Under the pieces are notes generated by a model, which had not been told where the DNA came from, did not search any database, and saw only the letters and a list, made by a program, of their open reading frames with translations. Positions 1 through 9,500 of a stretch of 64,000 nucleotides of DNA are shown here, piece by piece. Source of the DNA: Aquimarina sediminis (GTDB taxonomy: Bacteria; Bacteroidota; Bacteroidia; Flavobacteriales; Flavobacteriaceae); the NCBI RefSeq assembly GCF_002895435.1, contig NZ_POYJ01000001.1, positions 248,001 to 312,000 of the forward strand, read 5' to 3'. Each line of letters begins with the position of its first letter. The stretch's first letter is position 1. Made by a program: the position numbers and the translations under genes.

Positions 1-480
1 ATGCCAAAACATACTTGATTTGTATTTAATACCACCTAACTCCCAATTCACATCATATTTTTTAGTCTTATCATTTTGATATAGAGGAGTTGCAATTTTG
101 CAATGTACCATTGGGGCATTTTCCTTCACGATTTTATAAAATTCGGGATCAAGAGAGGATTTAGGAAAGTATTGAATTTCGACGATCGTTCTATCTTTTT
201 CGCTTTTATAAACATATAGGTTTATGTCGTATAAGTTTTCATAAATAAGTTCTAATTCAGTAGCAACTTGATGAAGTGGCTTTGGTATTTTTTTATCATT
301 TATCTTTTTTCGTTCAATGTGCATTTTACGAAGTTCTTCTACATCATTCGGTATTTCTGAAATTATAAAGCTTGTATGATTAGAAATTGTATTCCAACAA
401 GTATTACGTGCCATGTCTAATAGAGTCGTAGTGGCTTCTTTTAGATATTGTTGAAGTGTGTTTTTTGTGATTGTTTTCAA
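1..480 (-). CDS. Hypothetical protein, C-terminus cut by window edge
   Basis: An open minus-strand frame runs off the left edge and gives about 160 residues without a stop. The most upstream plausible start is TTG at 480 (MKTITKNTLQQYLKEATTTL); the nearest upstream in-frame stop is at 520-522, and the first ATG lies at 414. The protein is soluble, Lys/Glu-rich, with no signal peptide or membrane segment. The stretch ELELIYENLYDINLYVYKSE looks like a beta-rich core. I do not recognise the family. The amino-acid composition is like real neighbouring genes, so I take it as coding; the start is uncertain. Confidence 0.6.
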   Translation of the reverse strand, partial: MKTITKNTLQQYLKEATTTLLDMARNTCWNTISNHTSFIISEIPNDVEELRKMHIERKKINDKKIPKPLHQVATELELIYENLYDINLYVYKSEKDRTIVEIQYFPKSSLDPEFYKIVKENAPMVHCKIATPLYQNDKTKKYDVNWELGGIKYKSSMFWH

Positions 481-946
481 ATTACATTCAATATCAATAA
501 ATAAGTAAATTGGATTAGTTTAACGCCCAAATCTTCAATAACAAATATACAAGAACTATAAGACCAATCAATAGTCATGATTTGATGTGCAAAAACATTT
601 TAGATCCCTCTGCCATTACGCCATTTTTGATAACTCGCTAAGTATAAGCATGTCAGTAGCATTTTAATGAGTAAGTGTATTGTATAAAAAAATAAGTGTA
701 GTCCTTTGATGAGAATACGTAGATGTAGTGTAAGATATTGATTTTTAAAATGATAGACAGCTTGTCAGTTTAGTTTATTATCACCAAATACAGATGATTC
801 TAAAGAGTATGTGTTTGCGAATTAATTAGTTATAGTTGGAAATTAACAAATAATTATTAGTTAAATAGTTAAAAAACAAAAGAATCGGCATTATAGTTGA
901 TTTTATACTGACTCAAACAATTGTTGAATTTAAAACAAAAAAACGT
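481..946. other. Spacer without a gene
   Basis: This A+T-rich spacer lies between a leftward partial gene and a rightward gene. All frames are broken by stops. The sequence TATAGTTG at 892-899 fits the Bacteroidetes -7 element TANNTTTG at seven of eight positions, about 48 bases before the ATG at 947, but its -33 partner (TTAA) is poor. I see nothing else. Confidence 0.4.
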
Positions 947-1480
947 ATGAGTAATGTATTAAACAACCGATTATCGGTGACCGTAGATCCACAAGTGATC
1001 ACAGAAGTAAAGAGTAAAATCGCAGAGATTAATGGGTTATTACCTTTTTTGACTGGATTGACTACAAATGAACGTAAGACACAACCAAAAATTAACAGAA
1101 GTAACAAGCTATTTGTAGAAGATACGCTAGATAGTATGCGGCAAAATCAAGGTATTGTCCCGGATTATATCAAGTTGGAGGAGTTAGAAAAAGATTATGC
1201 CTTATACAATGAGTTAAAGGTATTGGCATTAGAGCTAGCTGAGTTATCAGAGAAAGTAAATGATACTCGTATTCTGGCGGGATCAGAAGCGTATAGTACT
1301 TCGCTACTAGCCTATAAAATGTTTGGTGTTGCCGCCAACAGTGGAGTAGCAGGAGCAGAGGCACTATATGCAAGGTTAAAGGAACGTTTTACTAATGCAA
1401 GTAATCCCATTGATGATACCGTAACCGATGAAGGAGATCAGGATACAGATCCAGATAGCACTGCAGGCGAAGCTGCATAA
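947..1480 (+). CDS. Conserved hypothetical protein with acidic C-terminal tail
   Basis: A 177-aa cytoplasmic protein without signal peptide or membrane segment. Residues 1-135 are mostly helical (RLSVTVDPQVITEVKSKIAE, then a long amphipathic helix around ELKVLALELAELSEKVNDTR and AGSEAYSTSLLAYK). The last 25 residues are strongly acidic (DDTVTDEGDQDTDPDS). From memory this matches a widespread small protein family of Bacteroidetes with a GLTxxERK motif near residue 40 and an AGSEAY motif near residue 118; no function is known to me. It stands alone, with a near-consensus -7 promoter box upstream and a strong terminator 105 bases downstream, so it is probably monocistronic. Confidence 0.8.
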   Translation: MSNVLNNRLSVTVDPQVITEVKSKIAEINGLLPFLTGLTTNERKTQPKINRSNKLFVEDTLDSMRQNQGIVPDYIKLEELEKDYALYNELKVLALELAELSEKVNDTRILAGSEAYSTSLLAYKMFGVAANSGVAGAEALYARLKERFTNASNPIDDTVTDEGDQDTDPDSTAGEAA

Positions 1481-1585
1481 AAACTGAATATTCAGCTGAC
1501 TAGTTACACGGAACATCTCAAAGTGTAAAAGTGTAATCGAAGTGCCGTTTTAAAGTCTTCTAAGCATGATTATGCCATGAAGAAG

Positions 1586-1627
1586 ACACCCCCGATAGTA
1601 GCATACTACTATCGGGGGTGTTTTTTG
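1586..1627 (+). terminator. Rho-independent terminator
   Basis: A perfect 16-bp stem (1586-1601 with 1606-1621) with a four-base loop CATA is followed by a run of T on the plus strand. It ends the transcript of the gene at 947-1480. The minus strand lacks a T run, so it does not look bidirectional. Confidence 0.92.
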
Positions 1628-1685
1628 TAGCTGTATGGGTAATAAACGATCAGTTTCTTTTCGTTAACATTATTTGATTTAAATT

Positions 1686-1970
1686 TTAATTGTTTTTGAT
1701 AGAAGCGCTCTCGAGATGTACCTCAAAACCACATAAAATTCTACCATGACTACTTTTGGCAATCCTAATAGAAATTCTCCTAATAGTATCTTTGCATTTT
1801 TTTAGTCCAGTACAGTCACTTTTATAGTGATAACGTTTACTGTTCGTACTATTGCAGATAAATACTTTTTGTATATCGGTTTTCCTTTTATTGTTTTTTT
1901 CCTTTTTCTCCTGACTATATAATGTGGAGCAGGAGAGAAGTATTGAGGTGATTAGTATTGTTATTTTCAT
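1686..1970 (-). CDS. Small exported cysteine-containing protein
   Basis: A 94-aa protein with an N-terminal signal peptide (MKITILITSILLSCSTLYSQ, likely cleaved after YSQ; the Cys at 14 could instead make it a lipoprotein). The mature part has a Lys-rich linker followed by VFICNSTNSKRYHYKSDC, then GLKKCKDTIRRI and GRILCGFE. The spacing of Cys and His (C-x9-H-x4-C, later C) resembles the small His/Cys domain found near thermonuclease-like proteins in Bacteroidetes, possibly metal-binding; the function is not known. It is the last gene of a minus-strand run and lies 30 bases after the thermonuclease-family gene, so the two are probably cotranscribed. Confidence 0.75.
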   Translation of the reverse strand: MKITILITSILLSCSTLYSQEKKEKNNKRKTDIQKVFICNSTNSKRYHYKSDCTGLKKCKDTIRRISIRIAKSSHGRILCGFEVHLESASIKNN

Positions 1971-2000
1971 GGCAGTGTAGTTTTATAATCATATAATTTA

Positions 2001-2507
2001 TCAATGAGTTTTCTTTTTTTGTTGTGTTTTTCTCTTTCGGAATAACCAGGGCTCTATAAGCTCTTTTTGCGACCACATTCCTTTCTTATATAAGCGAGCC
2101 TGCTCTTCTAGAGTAGAATAACTAGTGTCTTTTGAGTATTTTTTAAAATGTAAAGCATATCCATTGGCAACTAACCGTTTGTTAAGTGTTTTATTTTTAT
2201 ACTGTATTACAGCAATAAGTCTTCGATATCTATCAAACTTTCCTTTTGAAATAACCTTTACTTTTTGACCAAAACAGAAGTCTGTAACGAACTGTTTAGC
2301 TTTTTGCCCAAAGGGTTGCTTTTTCTCAGGGCAATCAATATGTTCTAGTCTAATGATTATAGGTTCTTTTTTATATAGTACTTCTATGGTATCACCATCT
2401 TTTACTCCAATGACTTTAGCAAAGAATTCATTAGGAATTTTTTCTTTTGCAGTAAATAATAAGAAGCATGCTAAGATTAATATGTATTTAGAATAATGTA
2501 TAGCCAT
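2001..2507 (-). CDS. Thermonuclease (staphylococcal nuclease) family protein
   Basis: 168 aa from the ATG at 2507; a TTG 15 bases upstream is in frame but gives only a Lys-rich extension. An N-terminal hydrophobic segment (residues 8-19) exports or anchors it. The SNase OB-fold follows: DGDT at 37-40 (Ca2+-binding Asp), IIRLEHIDCPE at 51-61 with catalytic Arg53 and Glu61, and FDRYRRL at 91-97 with the second catalytic Arg. All active-site residues are present, so it is likely an active Ca2+-dependent, sugar-nonspecific nuclease acting in the periplasm or outside the cell. The C-terminal WSQKELIEPWLFRKRK is typical of bacterial homologues. It lies between two other small exported proteins, which hints at one nutrient-scavenging or surface unit. 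Confidence 0.9.
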   Translation of the reverse strand: MAIHYSKYILILACFLLFTAKEKIPNEFFAKVIGVKDGDTIEVLYKKEPIIIRLEHIDCPEKKQPFGQKAKQFVTDFCFGQKVKVISKGKFDRYRRLIAVIQYKNKTLNKRLVANGYALHFKKYSKDTSYSTLEEQARLYKKGMWSQKELIEPWLFRKRKTQQKKKTH

Positions 2508-2548
2508 TTTTTTTATTTTCAATGAATTAGATGTGATATTGTATGTTG

Positions 2549-2944
2549 TTAGTTACACATATTTCTAGCCACATATGTCTTGTTACCATTAGAGTTGATA
2601 TAATAGCAACCTCCTCTTGGACCACGACGATAAGCCCTTGTTTTTTTTGATCTATATTGTTTCTGTTCTCGAATATTAGTACTACTTTTTAATGAATTGG
2701 AGTAATTGGTATTACTATAGTTAACAGTCTTGTTGAGGTACTGAGTATTTGAACTGGAACGACTTTTATTCCCTAGTTTTTGATCAATAGCATCAATTCT
2801 TGCTTGTATTTCTTGTACTTTACTTATTAATTCATTTCGTTGTTTAACAAGTTCCTCTCTTAGATAAAGAGAAGTTTCTACACTTTGAGAGTAACAAGGG
2901 TAATAGGCAAGGAGTAGTAGGAATATGATTAAAGTTTTTTTCAT
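2549..2944 (-). CDS. Exported coiled-coil protein with C-terminal GGCYY motif
   Basis: 131 aa: signal peptide 1-20 (LLLLAYYPCYSQ), a charged coiled coil at about 25-60 (ELISKVQEIQARIDAIDQKL), an Asn/Ser-rich linker, and a short C-terminal domain with RGPRGGCYYINSNGNKTYV and a final Cys (MCN). The GPRGGCYYINxxGNKxYV element recurs at the C-terminus of many Bacteroidetes exported proteins (recalled, not searched); its two Cys could form a disulphide. Its start ATG overlaps the stop of the upstream HsdR_N-type gene by four bases, which suggests translational coupling. Role unknown. Confidence 0.75.
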   Translation of the reverse strand: MKKTLIIFLLLLAYYPCYSQSVETSLYLREELVKQRNELISKVQEIQARIDAIDQKLGNKSRSSSNTQYLNKTVNYSNTNYSNSLKSSTNIREQKQYRSKKTRAYRRGPRGGCYYINSNGNKTYVARNMCN

Positions 2945-4017
2945 ACCATAGGAGTTTTAATGGATTCCTGTTCATAATGTCCTATAGTCTGTAACAATTG
3001 TGTTTCAAAATTGTAAATATCATCTATAGAATGAATTTGCTCTTTCTGAATATCTTTATTTTGATCAAATAGGCTGATATATTTTTTATTGCCATCAAGG
3101 TGAAGTCTACAAATTGGTTTTCTATTGTTATCATCCAGTAGAATTCCAAAATATGATTGCGTATCTCTATGTACAATTCTATTTACAGGTATTTTTCGCC
3201 TAAGTATTGCTACAACAATTCGATATGCTTCAAGCTCTTCTTCGGTTGTGATTATTTTGCTAATTTCTTCTTCATTTTCCATTTTTTCTTCTTGCTGTTT
3301 TTCTACTTCTTGGCTAAGCGCTGAGTTTAGACGATCACTTACCCTCTCACTGATAGTTTGGTTAAAGGCTTTTTGAACCAATTCTGTAAATTCCTCCATT
3401 ACACGTTCAGTCAGTCTACCAGAATAAACGCGATTGGCAAATAATCGTATAAAATCATAAGAAGGGGTTTGCAACTCGAGATTAATTAATTTTCTAATTT
3501 CTTTGGTATATTTTAAGGAGCTGGCATTATCAACAATTTTATTGATATCAAAATTTGATTTATGAAACTTAGCAATTTCACTGATAGTACTTTCCTTAAG
3601 AAGAGTAATGTCAAATTCTAAAAATGGTTTTTCATCCATAATATTTGCCTCATCGAGATCTGTATAAAATCGATATTCGATGCCATTGGTTAACAAAGCA
3701 AAACGGGTATGGGTAACATGAAAGTATCGTGCTAATTGTGAGTTGTGCACATTAAGGTCTTCTTTCCAATTTTTACATTCAATGATTATTACTGGTTTAT
3801 CATTTTGAAAGATAGCATAATCTACTTTTTCGCCTTTTTTTAATCCCAGATCGGCTGTAAATTCTGGTACGACCTCTGTTGGGTTAAAGCTATCATACCC
3901 TAATAGATTTATAAAAGGTAATACAAAAGCGTGCTTGGTAGATTCTTCGTTTTCTATTTTATCTTTTAATTGCTCGATCTTATCGGCAAGGGCTTTAAGT
4001 TGGTTGTTTAGTTCCAT
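2941..4017 (-). CDS. HsdR_N-type restriction endonuclease-like protein
   Basis: 358 aa, cytoplasmic. The N-terminus (residues 1-30) is a coiled coil. A PD-(D/E)XK nuclease fold of the type I/type IV restriction R-subunit N-terminal class follows: Asp66 in KVDYAIF and Glu80-Cys-Lys82 in IIIECKNW form the D-ExK site, and VVPEFTADLG precedes it as in HsdR_N proteins. The middle is helical (FIRLFANRVYSGRLTERVME). The last third, VHRDTQSYFGILLDDNNRKP, is a beta-rich domain seen in many stand-alone members of this family. There is no helicase, specificity or methylase subunit nearby, so it is not a complete type I system. Stand-alone proteins of this kind are often annotated as type I restriction enzyme R protein N-terminal domain proteins; true restriction activity is unproven. 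Confidence 0.85.
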   Translation of the reverse strand: MELNNQLKALADKIEQLKDKIENEESTKHAFVLPFINLLGYDSFNPTEVVPEFTADLGLKKGEKVDYAIFQNDKPVIIIECKNWKEDLNVHNSQLARYFHVTHTRFALLTNGIEYRFYTDLDEANIMDEKPFLEFDITLLKESTISEIAKFHKSNFDINKIVDNASSLKYTKEIRKLINLELQTPSYDFIRLFANRVYSGRLTERVMEEFTELVQKAFNQTISERVSDRLNSALSQEVEKQQEEKMENEEEISKIITTEEELEAYRIVVAILRRKIPVNRIVHRDTQSYFGILLDDNNRKPICRLHLDGNKKYISLFDQNKDIQKEQIHSIDDIYNFETQLLQTIGHYEQESIKTPMV

Positions 4018-4040
4018 TGGTTTAGCAGAATTATTTAATA

Positions 4041-4412
4041 TTAAGGTAGATTAACCTCTTGAGGAGTTAAACTTGGAGGAGAAATTTGATTACATTCAGG
4101 TAAATATTGATTATAAATGTATTTTTCAATATTATCTCTATTTTTACTATTTGAAACTAGTGCATATTCAAATCCACAAATAAAAGATGATATATTATTT
4201 TTGATGCATTCGTTGTCTTCATTATCAGATAGATGTTCAAATAATCTTTTCCTTATATCTATGGTTTGTCCTACATAAATACATTTCCAATTATTACCGT
4301 TTTTTAGCTTGACCCATATTAAATAGATTCCAGGTTGGTTGGGTACCTGTTCAATATTTTCTTTGTTATATGGAGTATTAAAATTTCTCCATTTTAATAT
4401 CATTTTTGACAT
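4041..4412 (-). CDS. GIY-YIG nuclease family protein
   Basis: 123 aa, consisting almost only of a GIY-YIG nuclease domain. GIY is at 28-30 and YVG at 46-48, with the catalytic Arg region IDIRKRLFEHL at 51-61 and the metal-binding Glu probably Glu96 in NIEKYIY followed by NQYLPECN. All core motifs are present. Stand-alone short members may act in DNA repair, restriction or mobile-element homing; nothing here decides between these. It sits 4 bases downstream of the PH/SHOCT gene and 23 bases before the HsdR_N-type gene, in the same orientation. Confidence 0.88.
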   Translation of the reverse strand: MSKMILKWRNFNTPYNKENIEQVPNQPGIYLIWVKLKNGNNWKCIYVGQTIDIRKRLFEHLSDNEDNECIKNNISSFICGFEYALVSNSKNRDNIEKYIYNQYLPECNQISPPSLTPQEVNLP

Positions 4413-4416
4413 ACCT

Positions 4417-5022
4417 TTATATTTTCATTAGTATTTCTGCCTTTTTTGAATTAAATTCTTCTTGATTAATCAGTTTACTTTCTAATAAATCTTTTAATAT
4501 TTTTAGGCTCTCTATAGAATCTTCTGTGTTATCATTATTAGAATTCCTAATTTGGTCACTTGTAGTATTCACTATAATACCACCTCCAGCAGCGGCACGA
4601 GCATTTTCTAATTCTCGCTGTCTTCTATATTCAGACATTTCTTCTTCTCTTTCCTGTCCATATCTGTATAATTTTCGTGCTTGTGCTTTTGGGATATAAT
4701 CAATTCTATTTGCCCCTCGATTTGTAAGTCGAATAGTGAATGTAGCTCCCATAATGCCTTCTTTCATGTGACAATCTGCAATATCTTTCCATAAATAATC
4801 TTGAAAGTTCATTGAAACCCCGAAGTTTTTAGGGCGACAAAAAATAATTCTTTTATTAGTTAAAGCTATACTGCTTGGAGATAAAGTAATAAGAGGTTTT
4901 TTTTGAACGGCTATATATTCAATAACTTCGTCTGAAGTTAAGAGTTCCTTCACTTTACCTAATACTTTTTCAACTTCTTTTGACTTTTGGCTTTCATTCA
5001 GGTATTTTTTAATATTTTCCAT
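4417..5022 (-). CDS. Bacterial PH-like domain protein with SHOCT tail
   Basis: 201 aa. Residues 30-120 form a bacterial Pleckstrin-like domain (YIAVQKKPLITLSPSSIALT, NKRIIFCRPK, FQDYLWKDIADCHM), the type found in YokE-like proteins. A charged helix with an Ala/Gly stretch follows, and the C-terminus ends with a SHOCT motif (LKILKDLLESKLINQEEFNSK), a short oligomerisation element usually found at protein ends. There is no signal peptide, so it is probably cytoplasmic or membrane-peripheral. Neighbours are a TM2 membrane protein and a GIY-YIG nuclease; SHOCT and TM2 proteins often co-occur. Function unknown. Confidence 0.85.
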   Translation of the reverse strand: MENIKKYLNESQKSKEVEKVLGKVKELLTSDEVIEYIAVQKKPLITLSPSSIALTNKRIIFCRPKNFGVSMNFQDYLWKDIADCHMKEGIMGATFTIRLTNRGANRIDYIPKAQARKLYRYGQEREEEMSEYRRQRELENARAAAGGGIIVNTTSDQIRNSNNDNTEDSIESLKILKDLLESKLINQEEFNSKKAEILMKI

Positions 5023-5052
5023 TTTTAAGAATTAATGTTATACTTCGTTTAT

Positions 5053-5277
5053 CTATCTATTATATTGGTTTGTTAATTTTAGATTGTAATTATCAACTTT
5101 AGTTGGAATATGAAACAGATCTATTAACATCCATATTCCTATACCGCCTAAAGTAATCCAGTAAAGGATTTGGTATCCCCATTTACCGAGATATGCATAA
5201 TGGCAGCCTAAAAAGAACCAGCATAGGTATGCAGTTCCAGATGATTTCATTTTAGATTGTAGATAGATTTGATTCAT
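5053..5277 (-). CDS. TM2 domain membrane protein
   Basis: 74 aa with the TM2 architecture: a Lys-rich start, a first hydrophobic segment (AYLCWFFLGCHYAYLGKW), then YQILYWITLGGIGIWMLIDLF, joined by the typical G-x-H-x-x-Y-x-G turn. It is an inner-membrane protein with two helices. It is the first gene of the minus-strand run ending at 1686. Molecular function is unknown for the bacterial family. Confidence 0.88.
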   Translation of the reverse strand: MNQIYLQSKMKSSGTAYLCWFFLGCHYAYLGKWGYQILYWITLGGIGIWMLIDLFHIPTKVDNYNLKLTNQYNR

Positions 5278-5380
5278 GATTTCTAAATTTTAAGATTAAT
5301 ACACTCCAAACTTACCAACCTTGAAAACCAATCCCTTGTGGTTTTCCACAGAGGGAAAAAATTGTTAAAAAATGAAAAAA

Positions 5381-5403
5381 GAGGCTATCTGAAAAGCAAC
5401 CCC
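5381..5403 (-). terminator. Possible terminator for the 5463-5708 frame
   Basis: Read on the minus strand, GGGGTTG and AGCCTC form a short stem with wobble pairs, followed by six T. It lies 60 bases downstream of the small frame at 5463-5708 and would separate it from the TM2 operon. Confidence 0.4.
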
Positions 5404-5462
5404 TTTTGTCAAACTAAGCCTGTTTATGACTAAGGTCTTGAAACCTTAATCAACATAAAATG

Positions 5463-5708
5463 CTAAAAATTGTCACAGATATTGCTTATCTGTTTGTAAT
5501 AGTGGTAATATGTAAGTTGTATATCTGAAAGTGCATCAAATTTTTTTCTGACAAAAAACTCTACTTGTGTGGCTCCATTGATTTCTTTAAGGTGTAGTTT
5601 CTCTATGGCACTACTCTGAAAACTGGCAAGAGGTAATGTATCGCAAAACGTCATATATCTTTGAGGACAATGGAATATTAATGAATCCTTCTTTGGAATT
5701 GTTCGCAT
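5463..5708 (-). CDS. Small hypothetical protein (uncertain)
   Basis: An 81-aa frame with an ATG start, flanked by a terminator-like hairpin downstream and an isolated position between two operons. The central part (IEKLHLKEINGATQVEFFVR) could form a helix and beta strands. Three Cys residues lie at 14, 22 and 78. I do not recognise it. Composition is less Lys/Glu-rich than its neighbours, so it may be spurious or a remnant. Confidence 0.35.
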   Translation of the reverse strand: MRTIPKKDSLIFHCPQRYMTFCDTLPLASFQSSAIEKLHLKEINGATQVEFFVRKKFDALSDIQLTYYHYYKQISNICDNF

Positions 5709-5838
5709 GATAATTATAAAAAAAGAACTTCGTTATATTATTCTGGAAAACACTATTAATGGCTATTAGTCACAGATTAATAAGAGTGAGAAAAGACATA
5801 TATCTTAAACATTTATTTTTTTTGCATTTTTGTATTAT

Positions 5839-5870
5839 AAAAAAGCAGCCACCTATTTCTAGATGACTGC
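5839..5870 (-). terminator. Rho-independent terminator of the RHS operon
   Basis: On the minus strand an 11-bp stem (5845-5855 with 5860-5870, two G-T wobbles) closes on a GAAA loop and is followed by TTTTTT. It lies 95 bases after the lipoprotein gene that ends the RHS operon. Confidence 0.85.
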
Positions 5871-5965
5871 CTGTTAATTTATAATTTCTCACTCTTACCA
5901 CTCACTCAGAACGCCACTAGTTGAAGACGTATCGGGAACGCAATATTAGGGAACAGAGAGGGTGT

Positions 5966-6505
5966 CTAACCAAAAATCACAGAGTTTTCAAAAACATTAA
6001 TAATATTTCCAGAGTTGTTAAATTCAAAGAGAAAAAAATAGTATTCATTAGAATTAAACTTATATTTCTTCTCTAATATTTCATCAATTGAAATATTTCT
6101 ACCTTCTTCAGACAAATAGCACATCACATATGTTTCACTCATACGGGAAAAACTAAGTACATATTTACTTTCTGAACAAGATGAAAACTTAATACTTAAA
6201 TCATTATGTTTCTCAATTCTATTATTATTTAAATCATTTTCAATATTTTTTAATTTTTTCTGGTAACCTACACCAAATTTCTTTTCAAAATCCACATTTT
6301 TTGAATTAAAAAAAAAATCAAATTGCATAGGAGATATTTTAGAATCAACTAAATAACAACTTTTCATTCCTATCGTGTTATTTTTCCTTATATAGTTTAT
6401 GGAATTATTAATTATTGATTGTTTGTGAGTAGATGATAACTCTTTATTATTTGAACATCCTAATGAAATAAAGGTTATTATTAGTATTAACATTGTTTTA
6501 TTCAT
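5966..6505 (-). CDS. Small lipoprotein, candidate immunity protein of the RHS toxin
   Basis: 179 aa with a type II signal peptide: MNKTMLILIITFISLGC, lipobox SLGC with Cys17. The mature protein is Asn/Lys/Ser-rich with predicted alternating helix and strand and no known domain that I recognise. Its ATG lies inside the end of the RHS gene (8-base overlap), so it is translated with the toxin candidate, the usual position of an immunity gene in polymorphic toxin loci. Being membrane-anchored, it would act in the periplasm or at the outer membrane, which would suit a toxin tip that acts outside the cytoplasm. The immunity role is inferred from position only; a surface or folding-helper lipoprotein is the alternative. 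Confidence 0.7.
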   Translation of the reverse strand: MNKTMLILIITFISLGCSNNKELSSTHKQSIINNSINYIRKNNTIGMKSCYLVDSKISPMQFDFFFNSKNVDFEKKFGVGYQKKLKNIENDLNNNRIEKHNDLSIKFSSCSESKYVLSFSRMSETYVMCYLSEEGRNISIDEILEKKYKFNSNEYYFFLFEFNNSGNIINVFENSVIFG

Positions 6506-9500
6506 TGTATAACATATTATAGTTTATTATTGGGACTTCAACACGGTTTCCATCTTTTTCTATAACAAGGCTTCCAGGATTGTTAGGATTCCAATTCGAA
6601 TAAGATCTACGTAAAGGAAGACCAATCTCACTTCGGAATTTGTTTATCCTGTCAACCGTTGGACCTGCAAAAACGGCTTTCGCAAAAACTCCTGTTGGAT
6701 CTCTAAATCTACCTCCTTCTTTTTCTCTATTATCTCTTTCACTATTAAAATAAGAAGCACCGAATCTAGTATGAAGTGATTCATGAAGAAAAACAAAACC
6801 AGTATCCATTGTTCTTGGATCAATATCCTTTGATTTTAACGAATATTGGATATTACTTATTTGCATCGCATCTAAATATATTTCTCCATTAGGATTGGCT
6901 TGTGAACCAAATTGCTTGAATTGCCTTCCATCAGGTGTTTGTTTAGTATTTCTATCATTGTTTTTCACAGTAATAGTACCACTATCATCACTTAATAAAT
7001 GAGAAACATAACCACCTGCTTTATTACTTTTCTTACAATTAGATTTGCATTCCCCCTCTGTAAGTGTTGTAACTCCATCTCTTGAAGTACTTTTTTCAAT
7101 TACTGATCCAGTCGTTTCTGATAAATTAGCCATTAAACTAACTAATAACCAAGTATCTGATTCTGTTCCTCCATTAACTAAATCTGTTACATCAACAGTT
7201 CTACCATCTGGATCAACAAAAAATACAGGGTTATTAAGCGAATAGTTATAAGATGACTTATCATAATACTTTTCCGTCAAAGGATCAATATTCATCCAAC
7301 GACCTATAGTAGCATCATAATTTCTTGCTCCATAACCATGCCAGTTAAGTCCTAAGTCTTCTTCAAGTTCTTTTCCATTATAACCATACTTCTGCGCCGT
7401 AGAGTTACCAAGAGATGATATGATATTATTATACCCTTTATGTTTAAATCCAAAAGGATAATAATTATTCTCTGAAATAATCTCAAGATTACCTGCATCA
7501 TTTTTGGTATAACTTAGACGGATATTTCCAAGGTGGTCTTTATAATTGTACACATACCTATATGAACTACCATTTGGAGTAACATATCCTTCGGGGGTGT
7601 TAAAATATTGGAGTTGGTCATTTTTATAGACGAAGTTACCAGCATACTCTGTTTCTATTAAAGAACCTCCCTCTGTAACGATCTTTTTAAGTTTCGCTCC
7701 AGTGGCATCATAAATATAGCTAATATTTCCGTTATTAGAAGTATTATTTATAGTTACGGTTTTGGGTAGATTTAAATGATTGTAGGTAATCTCTGTAATG
7801 CCTTTGTTTTGATCCAAAGTCATATTACCATTAACATCATAACTAAAATCATTATTAGTATTGATACCATCTTTAAATCCAAAGGTTTTATTGGCTGTAT
7901 CTGTCACTTTTAACAGTTTGTTACCACTGTCATAAGTATAGGATAGGATATCCATAGTACCAAAAGTAGCTGCATTGGTATCCAGATGTCCTTTTCTATT
8001 AAGTGTTAAGATATTCCCTACCTTATCATAGGTAACATTACTTAGATTATAGTTACCATCACTACTATTTCCATTGGTGATTCTATTTAAGGCATCATAC
8101 TGGTATCCATAGGCTCTTTTTACATTGTCATTGGCAGTTTTCCACAGGGTTTCACTAATGTTTCCGTTGTACAATGAGGCAGCACTTAGATTCTCTGTGG
8201 TGGTGTTATAATTAATCCCAAAAGCAAAGAGATCATTCCCCAGGCTATTTACATCATTAATCTCTTTTAACCACCCTCTTACATTATAGTTATAGTCCAC
8301 CTGTTGTAATGGTGTGACTGTCATATGCTCACTGGCAATAATGGTGCCTCCTACATTTTTGGTTACCAGTTGTCCTAGGGCATTATACTCATTGCTAACA
8401 ATCATTTCCTTATTTCCTCCATTAATGGATTGGGTTTGTGTTAGTAATCTTCCTGTATGATCATAGGTAAAGGTATCTATCATTACAATCGTAGCATTGG
8501 TTCCTTTGGTATGCCTGGTGGTGGTTTGTTCTACCTTTCCTGTAAAATCTAACTTACTCTCTATAATATCAGTTGCATTTAGATATTCATTTATACTAGC
8601 GACATAGATCGGTCTTGATTTTGCATCATACCAGCTTACCGTAGTAATCCAGCTATTGGTATCCAGCACCTTAACTTTTGTTCCTGTAGCTAATGAGGTA
8701 GTTTGATTGGTGATTGCCTGTCCATAGCTGGTCGTCGGAGTGGTGATCCCTGCCATATCAAAACCATAGGTATCATAGTAGTTGATGGTAAGTACCTCTG
8801 CAGCGGTTACCTTCGGGTATCCTCCATCATTATAATACAAGGTAGTCCCCCCAATGGTAGTCGCGGCTTGTCGCTCTACCCATAACTTGTTGTTATAGGC
8901 TTTGGCTTCCTCTTGTATTACTGTTCGGGTTCTGTTATCGGTGATCTTACCGGTATAGGCTACCCTGCCATAGACATCATACTTGGTAAACAACCACTCA
9001 CCAAGTGTCTTTTGGTTACTATCCTGAGTTAATATAGGTTGATCATAGCCATTATAGATGATATATTCCCATCCTTTACCTGGGATTTTCTTTTCTACCA
9101 ATCGGTTTCTGTAATCGTATTTGTACTGGTAACATAATTCGTTAAGCTCTGTAGTGCTTACTCCATCACTAGTGGTCACCTTAGGCGGGATCACATAGGT
9201 AAGGTTCCCAAAATCATCATATACATAATGGGTATCATGTGCTACCCCTTGGTTATAGGTTCTTTTAAGGATCACTCTTCCTAGTTTGTCTTTATACTCT
9301 TTGGTGGTATGATCATCTGTATAGGTTTGACCAGGCTGCCAGTTTTCATCTTTGATGATGCTGATATACAGCTGCCCTGCGATATATGCTGTATTTGCTT
9401 TTTGTAGCTGTGGGCTTTCGGTATCATTACCGGCAAAGCTTATATAAAAGTAAGGCACTTCACCTGCAGTGTTGGTTTTCCAGTCAAACTTAATGGTATG

